A stretch of DNA of 64,000 nucleotides from Entoloma clypeatum (lineage: Eukaryota > Basidiomycota > Agaricomycetes > Agaricales > Entolomataceae), in the NCBI GenBank assembly GCA_963565915.1, contig OY751486.1:1364001-1428000 (forward strand), in the 5' to 3' direction. Shown in pieces: positions 21,962 to 34,042 of the stretch; position 1 is the stretch's first letter, and each line of letters starts with the position of its first letter. The notes beneath the pieces were generated by a model that was not told the origin of the DNA, did not search any database, and saw only the letters and a program-made list of their open reading frames with translations. Made by a program: the position numbers and the translations under genes.

Positions 21962-22770
21962 AACTCGGCGAGAGTCTTTGGTTTGGGAAAAGTCCCCAAA
22001 ATGTCCTTGATGCGTTCCACTAAACCGGTATAGTACCGCTATCGGAGCGCGCCATCATCCCACTGCGTGCGAGCAGAAAGATGTTTGAAGTCCACGTTGT
22101 AACGTAGGATCTTCTGATTGTCACGCATCCGAAGGTGATCCAGGCTATCCTCTGCTTCTCCGGTCGGATCGATAGGTCCAAATTTGGATCGGAGGATGTG
22201 CACAAAGGCGGACCAGTCGTCCAACCAGACAGAGTCGTCGTCGGACTCTCCCAAGAGGGTGGGCTCAAACCATTTGAGCGCGGTTCCTCAGAGGTACGAC
22301 AGAGCGAAACTGACTTTGTTATCATCGTTGTCAAAGGTGGGGTTGTTTCGGAAATATAGTGTGCATTGTGCGAGGAAACTGGTGAGTTTCCGAGAGTCGG
22401 AACCGTCAAAAGTGTCAGGTTCCTTCGACTTCTTTTTCGGAGTTTTCGGAGTCTCTCTACGTCGGAGCTCCTGCGTCATAAGCATAATTGCTTCGGCAAG
22501 GTTTGGAGTTTGCTCGCGACGGAAAGGATTGTTATCGTCAAAAGGAGAGGTCGGAGATTTAAAAGGACGGAATTCTTCAGGAATCGGAGGTCCTTGTGTC
22601 TGAGGTGTTCGGAGACGAGGTGTCGGAGATATGGGGTCAGGTTTGGGTGCAGATTCTTCTGCCGGAATATCTTCGAACATATGTAGAAATGTCGCCCTGG
22701 TGTCCTGCAGGTTTGAAGCTTCCGCTGCGGCTGCCACTGCGCGGGAGTTCTGAGTGGTGCGGGCTGCCAT
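21962..22770 (-). pseudogene. Gypsy-1 gag
   Basis: ATG at 22770 (MAARTTQNSRAVAAAAE) opens a Pro-rich N-terminus followed by the retrotransposon gag core: DTFDGSDSRKLTSFLAQC and FALSYL, then a TGA at 22288-22290, then GTALKWFEP. A second stop (TAG at about 22036-22038) follows LSARTQWDDGALR. The family consensus at the first stop is SYLRGTA, so CGA became TGA; the second fits CAG to TAG. No zinc knuckle remains; the gag ends at the deletion junction near 21960. Confidence 0.85.
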
Positions 22771-22816
22771 AACTGGAATTTGAAATATGGATAAGCGAGT
22801 GGCAGTTTGAATATAC

Positions 22817-23310
22817 TGTTAAGAACTGATCGACAAAAACGTCGGAGCTACGTCGGACGCGTCGGAAGGTCGGAAGGTCGGAGCACGTGCAACGTAGGGG
22901 CAAGGACTTGGCTTCAACTTGTGTGTTGCGCCCTCGCTAATACGTTGGTGTCCTTATTTTTAAGGATCGGAGAATCGGAGGATCGGAGGTCGGAGGTCGG
23001 ACTCAAGTTAAGAGTTGGAAAGAGGACGGGAGGTAAGATGTCGAATCTAAGTTGATATTCAAACTGAAGCTAATACATGATTCTATATAAGTTTAAATAC
23101 TATGTCGGAGGACGTGTGGCTTTGTCGGAGTCGGATAACGAGTGGCTGTTGGAGATTCTTAACATAAGTAAAATGGTCGGATGTAAGTAATGTACATAGT
23201 AATGAGATTCATAACAGTAAGTATGCATAATAAGTATTAGTCAAAAATGTCGGAGGTGTCGGAGGTGTTGGGATTGGTCGGAAATCGTCGGAATTGATCG
23301 GAATGTAACA
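22817..23310 (-). mobile_element. Gypsy-1 5' LTR (plus-strand right)
   Basis: 494 bp, TGTTAAGAACT to ATGTAACA, matching 18344-18837. It abuts the copia-A LTR with one base (23311) between them. The five bases outside the two gypsy LTRs (GAACA on the left, GTGTT on the right) do not match, so one flank has been replaced since insertion. Confidence 0.9.
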
Positions 23311-23311
23311 G

Positions 23312-23623
23312 TGTTGAAGTTCCACCTGGGCGCTAGCCGCAGATGTACTGAGCAACACAGCTACAGTGGAAGTACTCTACTTAACCGTTCTAGTCACTTA
23401 CTTGGATTGGAAAGGGTGAGGCTGGTGAGAGCGGTTGAGGCTGATAAGAGCGATGGAGCTGGTTAAGAGTCAAGAGACAACTTGTTGATATTGACAGTTT
23501 CCTGGTCTTATATACTGTACTACTGTTTGTACCAACCAAATAAGTATGTAATCGAAGATCTTGTAAATGGTCACGTGATATAATCTAATCTAATCTAATC
23601 TATGTGATGGAAAAATTTCAACA
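23312..23623 (-). mobile_element. Copia-A 3' LTR
   Basis: 312 bp, TGTTGAAGTT to ATTTCAACA, giving a perfect 7-bp inverted terminus. It matches 34043-34354 in reverse complement and 29309-29449 in part. The minus strand contains a TATA-like box (near 23505) and an ATTAGATTAGATTAG microrepeat near 23580-23600. Confidence 0.92.
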
Positions 23624-23638
23624 CCCCCCCATATTTAG
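23624..23638 (-). promoter_or_regulatory. Copia-A polypurine tract
   Basis: The minus strand reads TAAATATGGGGGGG directly against the LTR. The copia-B equivalent (plus strand, near 34030-34042) is AAATATGGGGTG. Confidence 0.65.
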
Positions 23639-23693
23639 TACATACTTCTAAATACATTTTTACTTTTTCCCATATAGGTACTCTTTTCTTTGC

Positions 23694-25303
23694 CTAATTT
23701 TTTAGTAGTCCAAAGTATGGGATAAACTTGCCAAAGAGGATTTTCCCCAGATTCTTAGTTAAAAGGTCTGCAGGGTTATTCACTCCTTTGATGAATTCAA
23801 CCGTGATGATGCCTTCCGATACTTTTTCTCTGACGAAGTGGAATCGCATGTCAATGTGCTTGGACCGCTTTTCAGTTACAGGGTTGGATGCGATCAAGAC
23901 GGAGCCATTGTTATCTCCATAGATCGGGACTGATCCGATCTGCATTCCAAGTTCGGCAAGCATGCTTCTAAGCCATGCCACTGCGCGACTGCAATCTGTG
24001 CGCAACTGCAATCTGATAGCGCCATGTACTCTGCTTCTGTGGAAGAGAGGGCAATGGTTTTCTGCGCTGATGAAACCCATGTTACTGCTCCAGAAGCCAG
24101 CGATATGAAGTAACCAGTGGTGGATTTCCTGGTGTTTTCGTCTGACGCCCAATTGGAGTCTGTGAAGGCGTAGATCCCTTTCCCAGAATCACCATTGTAC
24201 ATGATCACATAATCTTTTGTTGCCTTCAAATACCTGCAAATATCTCTAGCCACTTCTAAATGGCGTTTGGTAGGGTTTGCGGAAAATTGGGACATTTTGA
24301 TCACGGCGATACAAATGTCGGGTCTTGTCCCGATCATTAAGTACAATAGTGATCCGATGACGGATTGGTACTTGGATCTTAGTTCCGCATTGGGTTCATC
24401 TTCAGACTTCATGGGTTTGTAGCCCATCGGGAGTGGGGTGTGGGTGGCGTTGGATTCGCTCATCCCCATTCGTGCGAGAATTTTCTCAAGGTAAGGTACT
24501 TGATCAATGAAGATCTTCTTCCCACGTTGCCTTATTTGGATCGAGAGAAATTCTTTCGGTTCCCCATCAGACACTAGATGGCCTAGGTCCCTACATTCCC
24601 ATGTTGTCATGAAGTCCTTCTTCTTTTCTAGCGTGTATTCCTGGTTTGTGCCGAGAAAAGCAGAGTCATCGACATAAATGACGGCGATCACAGTTTCCCC
24701 TTTGGTACTTGTGTGAATGAAAACTCCCGCATCGGAGTGAAGCCGGACAAAACCGAGCTTTTTCATAGAGGAATCGAGTTCCCTCCACCAGGCTAATGCG
24801 GCCTGCTTAAGTCCGTATAGGGCTTTGTATAGTCGGTACACGAAGTGTTCTTTCCCTTTTACTATGTAACCCTCAGGCTGTCGCATGTAAATTACCTCAC
24901 GGAGTGTTCCATAGAGGAAGGCTAATGAGACGTCCAGGAATGTCATGAACCACCCTTCAAGGGCTGTCAATGCCAGAATCAACCGGACGGTCTCGTACCT
25001 CACTACCGGTGAGAAGATCTGATCGAAGTTGATCCCTTCTACCTGTGAGAAACCTTTTGCAACAAGGCACGCTTTCAAATGCCCGTCGGATTTTTCGTTG
25101 TAAACCCATTTGTTCCTTAGAGCTTTCCTCCCTGTAGGTAGGGGTACTAACTCCGTGATCACCCCGCGGCTTTTGAGCATGTCTAGCTCTTTTCGTTCTG
25201 CCGCATACCACTCTTCTTTGTTTGGAAGAGTGTATATGTCTTTGTGTGACATTTCGATGATGCCCACTTGGATAGAGATTGCCTCCATTAGGAGATCGTT
25301 CAT
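23694..25303 (-). pseudogene. Copia-A reverse transcriptase and RNase H
   Basis: One long open frame (25303-23894, 469 residues) covers RT: NKWVYNEKSDGHLKA, GINFDQIFSPVVRYETVR, LYGLKQAALAWW, the catalytic IYVDDSAFLG and SLLYLMIGTRPDI. It continues into RNase H (FTDSNWASDENTRKSTTG and ALSSTEAEYMALSDC). The final part, in another frame to 23694, has DNNGSVLIASNPVTEKRSKHID and the end NPADLLTKNLG, so a frameshift lies near 23990. The in-frame TGA just upstream (25334-25336) separates RT from the integrase tail. RT itself looks catalytically complete. Confidence 0.9.
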
Positions 25304-25333
25304 CCATGCCGTTTGACCGCCTAATCTACGTCT

Positions 25334-26652
25334 TCAATCCATTTTTTCAAGATCAGAAGCAGGGGTGTCTTCCCCATAAATGCTATCTGGCATTCTCCGA
25401 ACTCGTCGTTCCCTGATCAGTCGATCTGGTACTTGTTCGGGTTCCGGAGTGGGTACTCGTGGTTCATCGTCGGGCTCACTAGACGGCAAGTCATCGTCTG
25501 ATTCAGGGTGATCCTGTCCAGTGGGAACAGGGTCGTGAGGTTTTTCGTGATGACTGTCGTTGTCGTTGTTTCCGGGGATGAGGTCCTCAAACTCATCAGC
25601 CGGTTCTGGGTTTTCCATTTCTGGATGGTTTTCTGGCAAAGGGTCGATGTGGCATCTAGGGTACTTGCTTTCATAAAAGATAGCTTTCCCACCCATGAAA
25701 ATTGTATTAGTCTCAGGATCCATGAAACGGTATCCTTTGACCCGTGGTTTTGATCCGAGATAAATCATCAATCGAGATCTAGACTCCAGGGAATTTCTAC
25801 GTTTTTCCTTTGGGATACACACATATGCCTGACATCCGAAGACTCTGATCCTTGACATATCGGGGATCTCATTGGTCACCCTGAAGTAAGGGGTATTCCA
25901 TTTGAGACGCTGCATGGGGGTTCTGTTGTAGAGAAACACTGCATGTTCCAAACAGAATTCCCACCACATAGGGGGTAAGCACGCGTCGAAGCGCAAGGCC
26001 TGAGATTCTCCCACAGGGTTCGATTTATCCGTTCTGCTCTACCGTTCTGCTGGTGCTGATACGGGAGCGTGATGTCGATCAGAACTCCATGATCGGCAAG
26101 CACATCCTTGTATTCGTCAAACTCTCCACCTCCATCAACTCGCCACTTTTTAGGGGTAGCAGCGAACTGATTCTGGATCATCGCAAGAAATTGTCTTAGT
26201 GCCGTGACGGCATCAGACTTCTTTCTAAGCAAGACGACCCAGACGTAGGATGAAAAGTCATCCAGAAACGTAAGGAAATATTTGTATTTATGGTAAGATG
26301 CCGTGGATATCTGTTTAAGATCGGAATGGATAAGATAGAAGGTTTCGGTTCCTCTTGTCATCGAATTGGGGTATGATTGATTCCGCATTTTCCCTTTGAG
26401 GCAACCTGTACAACTTTCCTGTGATTTCTCACGTACTAGTGTCTCAGGTACCCCGTTGGTACTGATGGGAATCTTTTGAAGTGCTTGATCGTTCGGGTGA
26501 CCAAGACGCTTGTGCCATGTTTCGACAGTAATTTCGCTCAAGATCGCATGGATCTGATCGTAGCATATTTCAGTGTCTAACCAGTAAATGGTTTGTCCAA
26601 GGATGTGGGGCGAAAACTGGATTTTGTTCAGCCCTTTGGAGATGTTCCACAA
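25334..26652 (-). pseudogene. Copia-A integrase
   Basis: The frame from 26652 has the pre-integrase zinc motif (WHKRLGHPNDQ and CTGCLKGKM) and the DDE core HSDLKQIS, RVDGGGEF and QQNGRAERINRT. A frameshift near 25990 moves coding into an overlapping frame (26014-25334), with FLYNRTPMQRLKWNTPYF, the GKAIFYESKYPRC block and an acidic Pro/Glu tail, ending at a TGA. The same frameshift and TGA occur in copia-B. Confidence 0.9.
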
Positions 26653-28938
26653 ATCCCGTCTACTTTGTAACCATGGTTAAGAAAGACGCCTAAGGACAAT
26701 AGGCGTGTGTCCATGTCCGGGATGTAGAATACCGGTCTGAGAAGATGGGTTTTAACTTCCCCATTTAGGGTGTGCCGTACTGGAACGGCCCCAACTCCGA
26801 GTATTTCCAGTTTCTTTCCTTTAGCAGCAGTTTGGACGAATCACTTGATTGTGAGAGGTCTATAGTATGCGAAGTCTTTGAACTCATGCGTAAAGTGTAA
26901 AGAGGCACCGGAATCTAATATCCATTGTGCGCGTTCTTTTTCCTTACAATGTGTACAAGAGGCGAAATGTTTAATATATTTTTTATATAGATCACTGCTA
27001 ATGTGATCTACGCATTCTGTACTGGTACTGGCTAATATATTATACGTCTGTTGAGAGGTATTATTAGCATTCCGCAATTGGTAAGGTTTAAGAAAGGGTT
27101 TCGACGAACTGTCAAGTTCTATCTCGTCCACAAACTCGTCTGGCCCCATCCGTTCTTGGTCTAAGTCCATCATCCGCAACGATTGGTCTATCGACGGGGC
27201 TACGCGACGCTGTTTAGCTGGCCTTTCGTCAATGTCTGGGATGATGGTATCTAAGATACGAAGGTTTGATCCAGAGGGTCGTGCGCCGATTTCTCAGGCG
27301 AGCTTTCGCACCTTCTCGTTCTTTTTCCATGCTGACGGCTTTCCAGAAGGAAGCCCGGTGTACTGAGAAGGAGGCGGGTTCATGCATTCTTTCCGACTCA
27401 GGCTGCGCAGTACTTGTAGTTTTCCCGCGGCCCGTTACAGTGGTAAATTTTTTATGTAGATCACTGCTAATGTGATCTACGCATTCTGTACTGGTACTGG
27501 CTAATATATTATACGTCTGTTGAGAGGTATTATTAGCATTCCGCAATTGGTAAGGTTTGAGAAAATGTTCTGACGAACCATCAAGTTTGATCTCGTCCAC
27601 AAATTCGTCCGGCCCCATCCGTTCTTGATCTATGTCCATCATCCGCAGTGATTGGTCCAACGGCGGAGTTACTCAACGCTGTTTGGTGGGCCTCTCGTCG
27701 ATGTCAGGAATGATGGTATCTAAGATACGAAGATTTGACCCAGAGGGTTGGGCACCGATTTCTTGGGCGAGTCTTCGCACCCTCTCGTTCTTTTTCCACA
27801 CAGACGGCTTTCCAGAGGGAAGCCCGGTGTACTGAGAAGGAGGCGGGTTCATGCGTTGCAGTAATGACTGCATCCTTTCTGACTCAGGTTGTACAGTAAA
27901 GGAAGTCTTTCCGTGACCAGTTATGGTGGTGAAAGACGGTGCATGACGAGGGGGAAGAGGGCAAGGGGCACGTTGACGAGGAGGAAGGGGACAGGGAGCA
28001 GGATGACGAGGGGCTTGCTCAATGGCCGGTGCAATAAACTCGACCATTTCCTCAGCGTGGTCGGAGTCGTTGTCAGCATTGTTGGCGCGTTTCTTCTGGT
28101 TGCGCCAGCGTCCCTTTCCCTTCTTCTTTTCAGAAGCGGTACTCGGGTCGGTTGAGTTAGGCTGCTCGTCAGCATTGTTTCGCGAGGTACTCGGCGCTGT
28201 TTGCTTTTCCCATTTGGGGTCTTGCCCCTTTCGCTTAGTCCCGGAGATTTTCCGGGCCTGCTCGTTGGACTTGCGCCTGTACTCTGAAATGATGCTATCG
28301 GTAACAGCCTGCCATGTGAAGTCGTCGGCATCGTAGACCTGGAAGAGGGCGGTGGAGAGAGACGACCAAGTTTCAGGAATGGCACTTGCCAAGATCATAG
28401 CCTGCATCAGATCAGGCACAACGAATTTTGAATTGCTAAGGCGAGCGAAGAGTGACCCAAGGCGCTCGATTTCCGGTACGGGGTCGCGACCTGACAGCTT
28501 GAAGGAGGCAGCGGCTTTGAAGTCGCCAAATAAGGTGGCAGGGGAGACCTTCGAATAAGAGTCTTTTAATGATGTCCAGGCCTCCTTTGAGGACTTGGCG
28601 TCCTTGATGTGCCTCCTGATCGCCTCGGAGACTTTGAGGCGGATGGAACCCAGAGCCATGTCGTCATCCCTGATCCAGATTTTCCTTTCCTTATGGAAGG
28701 CGGGCTGGTCGACGGTGGTGGTGATGACCGGAGGCTGGGTTGCAGATGTCGAGGTGGCGGAGGCAGGGGTGGAGACCGTGACGGTAAAGTCCGCGATGTC
28801 GGGGCGCTCAATGTCGCCGGACACGATGCGCCAGACTCCTTGATGGAGGAGGTAGGACTTCATTTTCTCAGCCCAGCTTTGGTAGTCGATACCGTCGAAG
28901 ACGGTGATGGAGTCAAGTGCGGAGCGAGAGGTAGACAT
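26653..28938 (-). pseudogene. Copia-A gag and protease, with internal tandem duplication
   Basis: ATG at 28938 (MSTSRSALDSITVFDG) opens a 421-codon gag of the UBN2/copia type: YQSWAEKMKSYLLHQGVW, then KDAKSSKEAWTSLKDSYS. A His/Pro-rich repeat and a stop near 27673 follow. A ~469-bp segment is then tandemly repeated (see the repeat entry). The protease lies at 27179-26841 with active site WILDSGASLHFTHEF. It ends at a TGA near 26841-26843, after which GKKLEILGVGAVPV and VFYIPDMDTRLLSLGVF continue to a frameshift near 26650. No single product can be made. Confidence 0.88.
26990..27925. repeat. ~469-bp tandem duplication inside copia-A gag
   Basis: The word ATCACTGCTAATGTGATC occurs at about 26991 and 27460, and the surrounding ~465 bp repeat in the same order: DQERMGPDEFVDEI, FLKPYQLRNANNTSQQ, and upstream a GKT-STAQPESERM-like block. 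The two units differ at about 5-10% of positions. Copia-B has only one unit (about 30232-30690), which matches the unit nearer the protease. Confidence 0.85.
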
Positions 28939-29308
28939 TTTTTAATGAATCTAAAAGGAGTTTTCCCAATCAGTGATGTTCTTTATGAATTTGATTTTTA
29001 GAGAAAACAAATAAATGATTCCTCATAACATATTCCCTTTAGGAATAGCGGTTGTGGGAAAAATCCTTTTTGTCAGAAGTGTGTGAGGTACGATGAACGT
29101 TTCCACATGATGTGTACTAAGTCAATCCCCTTAGGGACGCTTCATGACAGGTACTTGTTGTAATGATGTTCCCAGGTTCATGTGTGAAGAAGTAAGACTC
29201 AGAACCTAGATCTTTCGATCGGTTCTTTGCCAACCAGGGTAGAGTGGGCAGGTACTCGCTGTTGCCAGCGTTCCCAAGTCCCTCTGCTATCCGGGGCCCA
29301 TAACCTGT

Positions 29309-29449
29309 TGAAGTTCCACCTGGGCGCTAGCCGCAGATGTACTGAGCAACACAGCTACAGTGGAAGTACTCTACTTAACCGTTCTAGTCACTTACTTGGA
29401 TTGGAAAGGGTGAGGCTGGTGAGAGCGGTTGAGCCTGGTAAGAGCGAAG
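29309..29449 (-). mobile_element. Copia-A 5' LTR, truncated
   Basis: The first 141 bp of the 312-bp LTR (from TGTTGAAGTTCC). It matches 23312-23452 except for a few bases, then switches abruptly at about 29449/29450 into gag of copia-B in the opposite orientation. The region 28939-29308 between gag and this LTR is the copia-A leader and holds no other gene. The minus strand just inside the LTR reads GGTTATGGGCCCC and would be the primer-binding site. Confidence 0.85.
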
Positions 29450-30443
29450 GAAAATCTGGATCAGGGATGACGACATGGCTCTGGGTTCCATCCGCCTCAA
29501 AGTCTCCGAGGCTATCAGGAGGCACATCAAGGACGCCAAAACTTCGAAAGAAGCTTGGACATCGTTAAAGGACGCATATTCGAAGGTCTCCCCCGCCACC
29601 ATATTCGGCGACTTCAAAGCCGCTGCCTCCTTCAAGCTGTCGGGTCGTGACCCCATGCCGGAAATCAAGCGCCTTGGGTCACTCTTCGCTCGCCTCAGTG
29701 ACGCGAAATTCACCGTGCCTGATCTGATGCAGGCTATGATCCTGGCAAGTGCCATTCCTGATGCTTGGTCGTCCCTCTCCACCGCCCTCTTCCAAGTCTA
29801 CAACGCCAATGACTTCACATGGCAGGCCGTCACCGACAGCATCGTGTCGGAATACAGGCGCAAGTATGCGATAGGGTCTACTCGGGCGTCCAACGAGCAG
29901 GCCCGGAAAATCTCCGGGACTAAGCGAAAGGGGCAAGACCCCAAATGGGAAAAGCAGACAGCGCCGAGTACCTCGCGAAACAATGCTGACGAGCAGCCTA
30001 ACTCGACCGACCCGAGTACCGCTTCTGAAAAGAAGAAGGGAAAGGGACGCTGGCGCAACCAGAAGAAGCGCGCCAACAACGCAGACAACGACTCCGACCA
30101 CGCTGAGGAAATGGTCGAGTTCATTGCACCGGCCATTGAGCAACCCCCTCGTCATCCTGCTCCTTGTCCCCTTCCTCCTCGTCAATGTGCCCCTTGCCCT
30201 CTCCCTCCTCGTCATGCACCTGCCTTTACCACTGTAACGGGCCGCGGGAAAACTACAAGTACTGCGCAGCCTGAGTCGGAAAGAATGCATGAACCCGCCT
30301 CCTTCTCAGTACACCGGGCTTCCTTCTGGAAAGCCGTCAGCATGGAAAAAGAACGAGAAGGTGCGAAAGCTCGCCTGAGAAATCGGCGCACGACCCTCTG
30401 GATCAAACCTTCGTATCTTAGATACCATCATCCCAGACATTGA
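29450..30443 (+). pseudogene. Copia-B gag, 5'-truncated
   Basis: Coding begins mid-gag at 29450 (equivalent to about 28672 of copia-A) with no start codon or leader, directly joined to the truncated LTR of copia-A. The frame to 30443 has RRHIKDAKTSKEAWTSLKDA and the same His/Pro-rich and basic segments. It differs from copia-A by about 5%, including an insertion of roughly 8 codons after YRRK near 29866. It ends in an altered reading frame (HYHPRH-like end) shared with unit 2 of copia-A. Confidence 0.88.
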
Positions 30444-30492
30444 CGAAAGGCCAGCTAAACAGCGTCGCGTAGCCCCGTCGATAGACCAATCG

Positions 30493-32338
30493 TTGCGGAT
30501 GATGGACTTAGACCAAGAACGGATGGGGCCAGACGAGTTTGTGGACGAGATAGAACTTGACAGTTCGTCGAAACCCTTTCTTAAACCTTACCAATTGCGG
30601 AATGCTAATAATACCTCTCAACAGACGTATAATATATTAGCCAGTACCAGTACAGAATGCGTAGATCACATTAGCAGTGATCTATATAAAAAATATATTA
30701 AACATTTCGCCTCTTGTACACATTGTAAGGAAAAAGAACGCGCACAATGGATATTAGATTCCGGTGCCTCTTTACACTTTACGCATGAGTTCAAAGACTT
30801 CGCATACTATAGACCTCTCACAATCAAGTGATTCGTCCAAACTGCTGCTAAAGGAAAGAAACTGGAAATACTCGGAGTTGGGGCCGTTCCAGTACGGCAC
30901 ACCCTAAATGGGGAAGTTAAAACCCATCTTCTCAGACCGGTATTCTACATCCCGGACATGGACACACGCCTATTGTCCTTAGGCGTCTTTCTTAACCATG
31001 GTTACAAAGTAGACGGGATTTGTGGAACATCTCCAAAGGGCTGAACAAAATCCAGTTTTCGCCCCACATCCTTGGACAAACCATTTACTGGTTAGACACT
31101 GAAATATGCTACGATCAGATCCATGCGATCTTGAGCGAAATTACTGTCGAAACATGGCACAAGCGTCTTGGTCACCCGAACGATCAAGCACTTCAAAAGA
31201 TTCCCATCAGTACCAACGGGGTACCTGAGACACTAGTACGTGAGAAATCACAGGAAAGTTGTACAGGTTGCCTCAAAGGGAAAATGCGGAATCAATCATA
31301 CCCCAATTCGATGACAAGAGGAACCGAAACCTTCTATCTTATCCATTCCGATCTTAAACAGATATCCACGGCATCTTACCATAAATACAAATATTTCCTT
31401 ACGTTTCTGGATGACTTTTCATCCTACGTCTGGGTCGTCTTGCTTAGAAAGAAGTCTGATGCCGTCACGGCACTAAGACAATTTCTTGCGATGATCCAGA
31501 ATCAGTTCGCTGCTACCCCTAAAAAGTGGCGAGTTGATGGAGGTGGAGAGTTTGACGAATACAAGGATGTGCTTGCCGATCATGGAGTTCTGATCGACAT
31601 CACGCTCCCGTATCAGCACCAGCAGAACGGTAGAGCAGAACGGATAAATCGAACCCTGTGGGAGAATCTCAGGCCTTGCGCTTCGACGCGTGCTTACCCC
31701 CTATGTGGTGGGAATTCTGTTTGGAACATGCAGTGTTTCTCTACAACAGAACCCCCATGCAGCGTCTCAAATGGAATACCCCTTACTTCAGGGTGACCAA
31801 TGAGATCCCCGATATGTCAAGGATCAGAGTCTTCGGATGTCAGGCATATGTGTGTATCCCAAAGGAAAAACGTAGAAATTCCCTGGAGTCTAGATCTCGA
31901 TTGATGATTTATCTCGGATCAAAACCACGGGTCAAAGGATACCGTTTCATGGATCCTGAGACTAATACAATTTTCATGGGTGGGAAAGCTATCTTTTATG
32001 AAAGCAAGTACCCTAGATGCCACATCGACCCTTTGCCAGAAAACCATCCAGAAATGGAAAACCCAGAACCGGCTGATGAGTTTGAGGACCTCATCCCCGG
32101 AAACAACGACAACGACAGTCATCACGAAAAACCTCACGACCCTGTTCCCACTGGACAGGATCACCCTGAATCAGACGATGACTTGCCGTCTAGTGAGCCC
32201 GACGATGAACCACGAGTACCCACTCCGGAACCCGAACAAGTACCAGATCGACTGATCAGGGAACGACGAGTTCGGAGAATGCCAGATAGCATTTATGGGG
32301 AAGACACCCCTGCTTCTGATCTTGAAAAAATGGATTGA
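30493..32338 (+). pseudogene. Copia-B protease and integrase
   Basis: The protease frame is 30493-30831 (WILDSGASLHFTHEF), ending in TGA at 30829-30831. A bridge with the KKLEILGVGAVPV block runs to a frameshift near 31020. The integrase frame 31020-31796 has WHKRLGHPNDQ, CTGCLKGKM and the DDE residues, then the same frameshift near 31680 into 31658-32338, ending in TGA at 32336-32338. The predicted peptides are residue-for-residue the same as in copia-A over this whole interval, including every lesion. Confidence 0.9.
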
Positions 32339-32368
32339 AGACGTAGATTAGGCGGTCAAACGGCATGG

Positions 32369-33974
32369 ATGAACGATCTCCTAATGGAGGCAATCTCTAT
32401 CCAAGTGGGCATCATCGAAATGTCACACAAAGACATATACACTCTTCCAAACAAAGAAGAGTGGTATGCGGCAGAACGAAAAGAGCTAGACATGCTCAAA
32501 AGCCGCGGGGTGATCACGGAGTTAGTACCCCTACCTACAGGGAGGAAAGCTCTAAGGAACAAATGGGTTTACAACGAAAAATCCGACGGGCATTTGAAAG
32601 CGTGCCTTGTTGCAAAAGGTTTCTCACAGGTAGAAGGGATCAACTTCGATCAGATCTTCTCACCGGTAGTGAGGTACGAGACCGTCCGGTTGATTCTGGC
32701 ATTGACAGCCCTTGAAGGGTGGTTCATGACATTCCTGGACGTCTCATTAGCCTTCCTCTATGGAACACTCCGTGAGGTAATTTACATGCGACAGCCTGAG
32801 GGTTACATAGTAAAAGGGAAAGAACACTTCGTGTACCGACTATACAAAGCCCTATACGGACTTAAGCAGGCCGCATTAGCCTGGTGGAGGGAACTCGATT
32901 CCTCTATGAAAAAGCTCGGTTTTGTCCGGCTTCACTCCGATGCGGGAGTTTTCATTCACACAAGTACCAAAGGGGAAACTGTGATCGCCGTCATTTATGT
33001 CGATGACTCTGCTTTTCTCGGCACAAACCAGGAATACACGCTAGAAAAGAAGAAGGACTTCATGACAACATGGGAATGTAGGGACCTAGGCCATCTAGTG
33101 TCTGATGGGGAACCGAAAGAATTTCTCTCGATCCAAATAAGGCAACGTGGGAAGAAGATCTTCATTGATCAAGTACCTTACCTTGAGAAAATTCTCGCAC
33201 GAATGGGGATGAGCGAATCCAACGCCACCCACACCCCACTCCCGATGGGCTACAAACCCATGAAGTCTGAAGATGAACCCAATGCGGAACTAAGATCCAA
33301 GTACCAATCCGTCATCGGATCACTATTGTACTTAATGATCGGGACAAGACCCGACATTTGTATCGCCGTGATCAAAATGTCCCAATTTTCCGCAAACCCT
33401 ACCAAACGCCATTTAGAAGTGGCTAGAGATATTTGCAGGTATTTGAAGGCAACAAAAGATTATGTGATCATGTACAATGGTGATTCTGGGAAAGGGATCT
33501 ACGCCTTCACAGACTCCAATTGGGCGTCAGACGAAAACACCAGGAAATCCACCACTGGTTACTTCATATCGCTGGCTTCTGGAGCAGTAACATGGGTTTC
33601 ATCAGCGCAGAAAACCATTGCCCTCTCTTCCACAGAAGCAGAGTACATGGCGCTATCAGATTGCAGTTGCGCACAGATTGCAGTCGCGCAGTGGCATGGC
33701 TTAGAAGCATGCTTGCCGAACTTGGAATGCATATCGGATCAGTTCCGATCTATGGAGACAACAATGGCTCTGTCTTTATCGCATCCAATCCTGTAACTGA
33801 GAAGCGATCCAAGCACATTGACGATTCCACTTTGTCAGAGAAAAAGTATCCGAAGGAATTATTACGGTCGAATTCATCGAAGGAGTGAATAACCCTGCAG
33901 ACCTTTTAACTAAGAATCTGGGGAAAATCCTCTTCAACAAGTTTATCCCGTACTTTGGATTACTTAAAAACTAG
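32369..33974 (+). pseudogene. Copia-B reverse transcriptase and RNase H
   Basis: The 475-codon frame 32369-33796 matches copia-A RT residue for residue up to the block LEACLPNLEC near 33728, then diverges. It has YVDD at the catalytic site and the RNase H residues FTDSNWAS and STEAEYMA. The last part has several substitutions and at least one extra frame change near 33820-33890 relative to copia-A, ending at the stop near 33974. Confidence 0.9.
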
Positions 33975-34042
33975 ACGAAGAAAGAGTACCTATATGGGAA
34001 AAAGTAAAGATGTATTTAGAAGTATGTACTAAATATGGGGTG

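Noticed and set aside
22135..23055. Plus-strand frames rich in Arg/Ser/Gly across the gypsy-1 gag and LTR
   Set aside because: Shadows of the minus-strand gag and of the GTCGGAG-rich LTR.
23570..23602. ATTAGATTAG-type microrepeat in copia LTRs as a telomeric repeat
   Set aside because: Unit is AATCT/AGATT with a 5-bp period, unlike CCCTAA, and it is part of the LTR in both copia copies.
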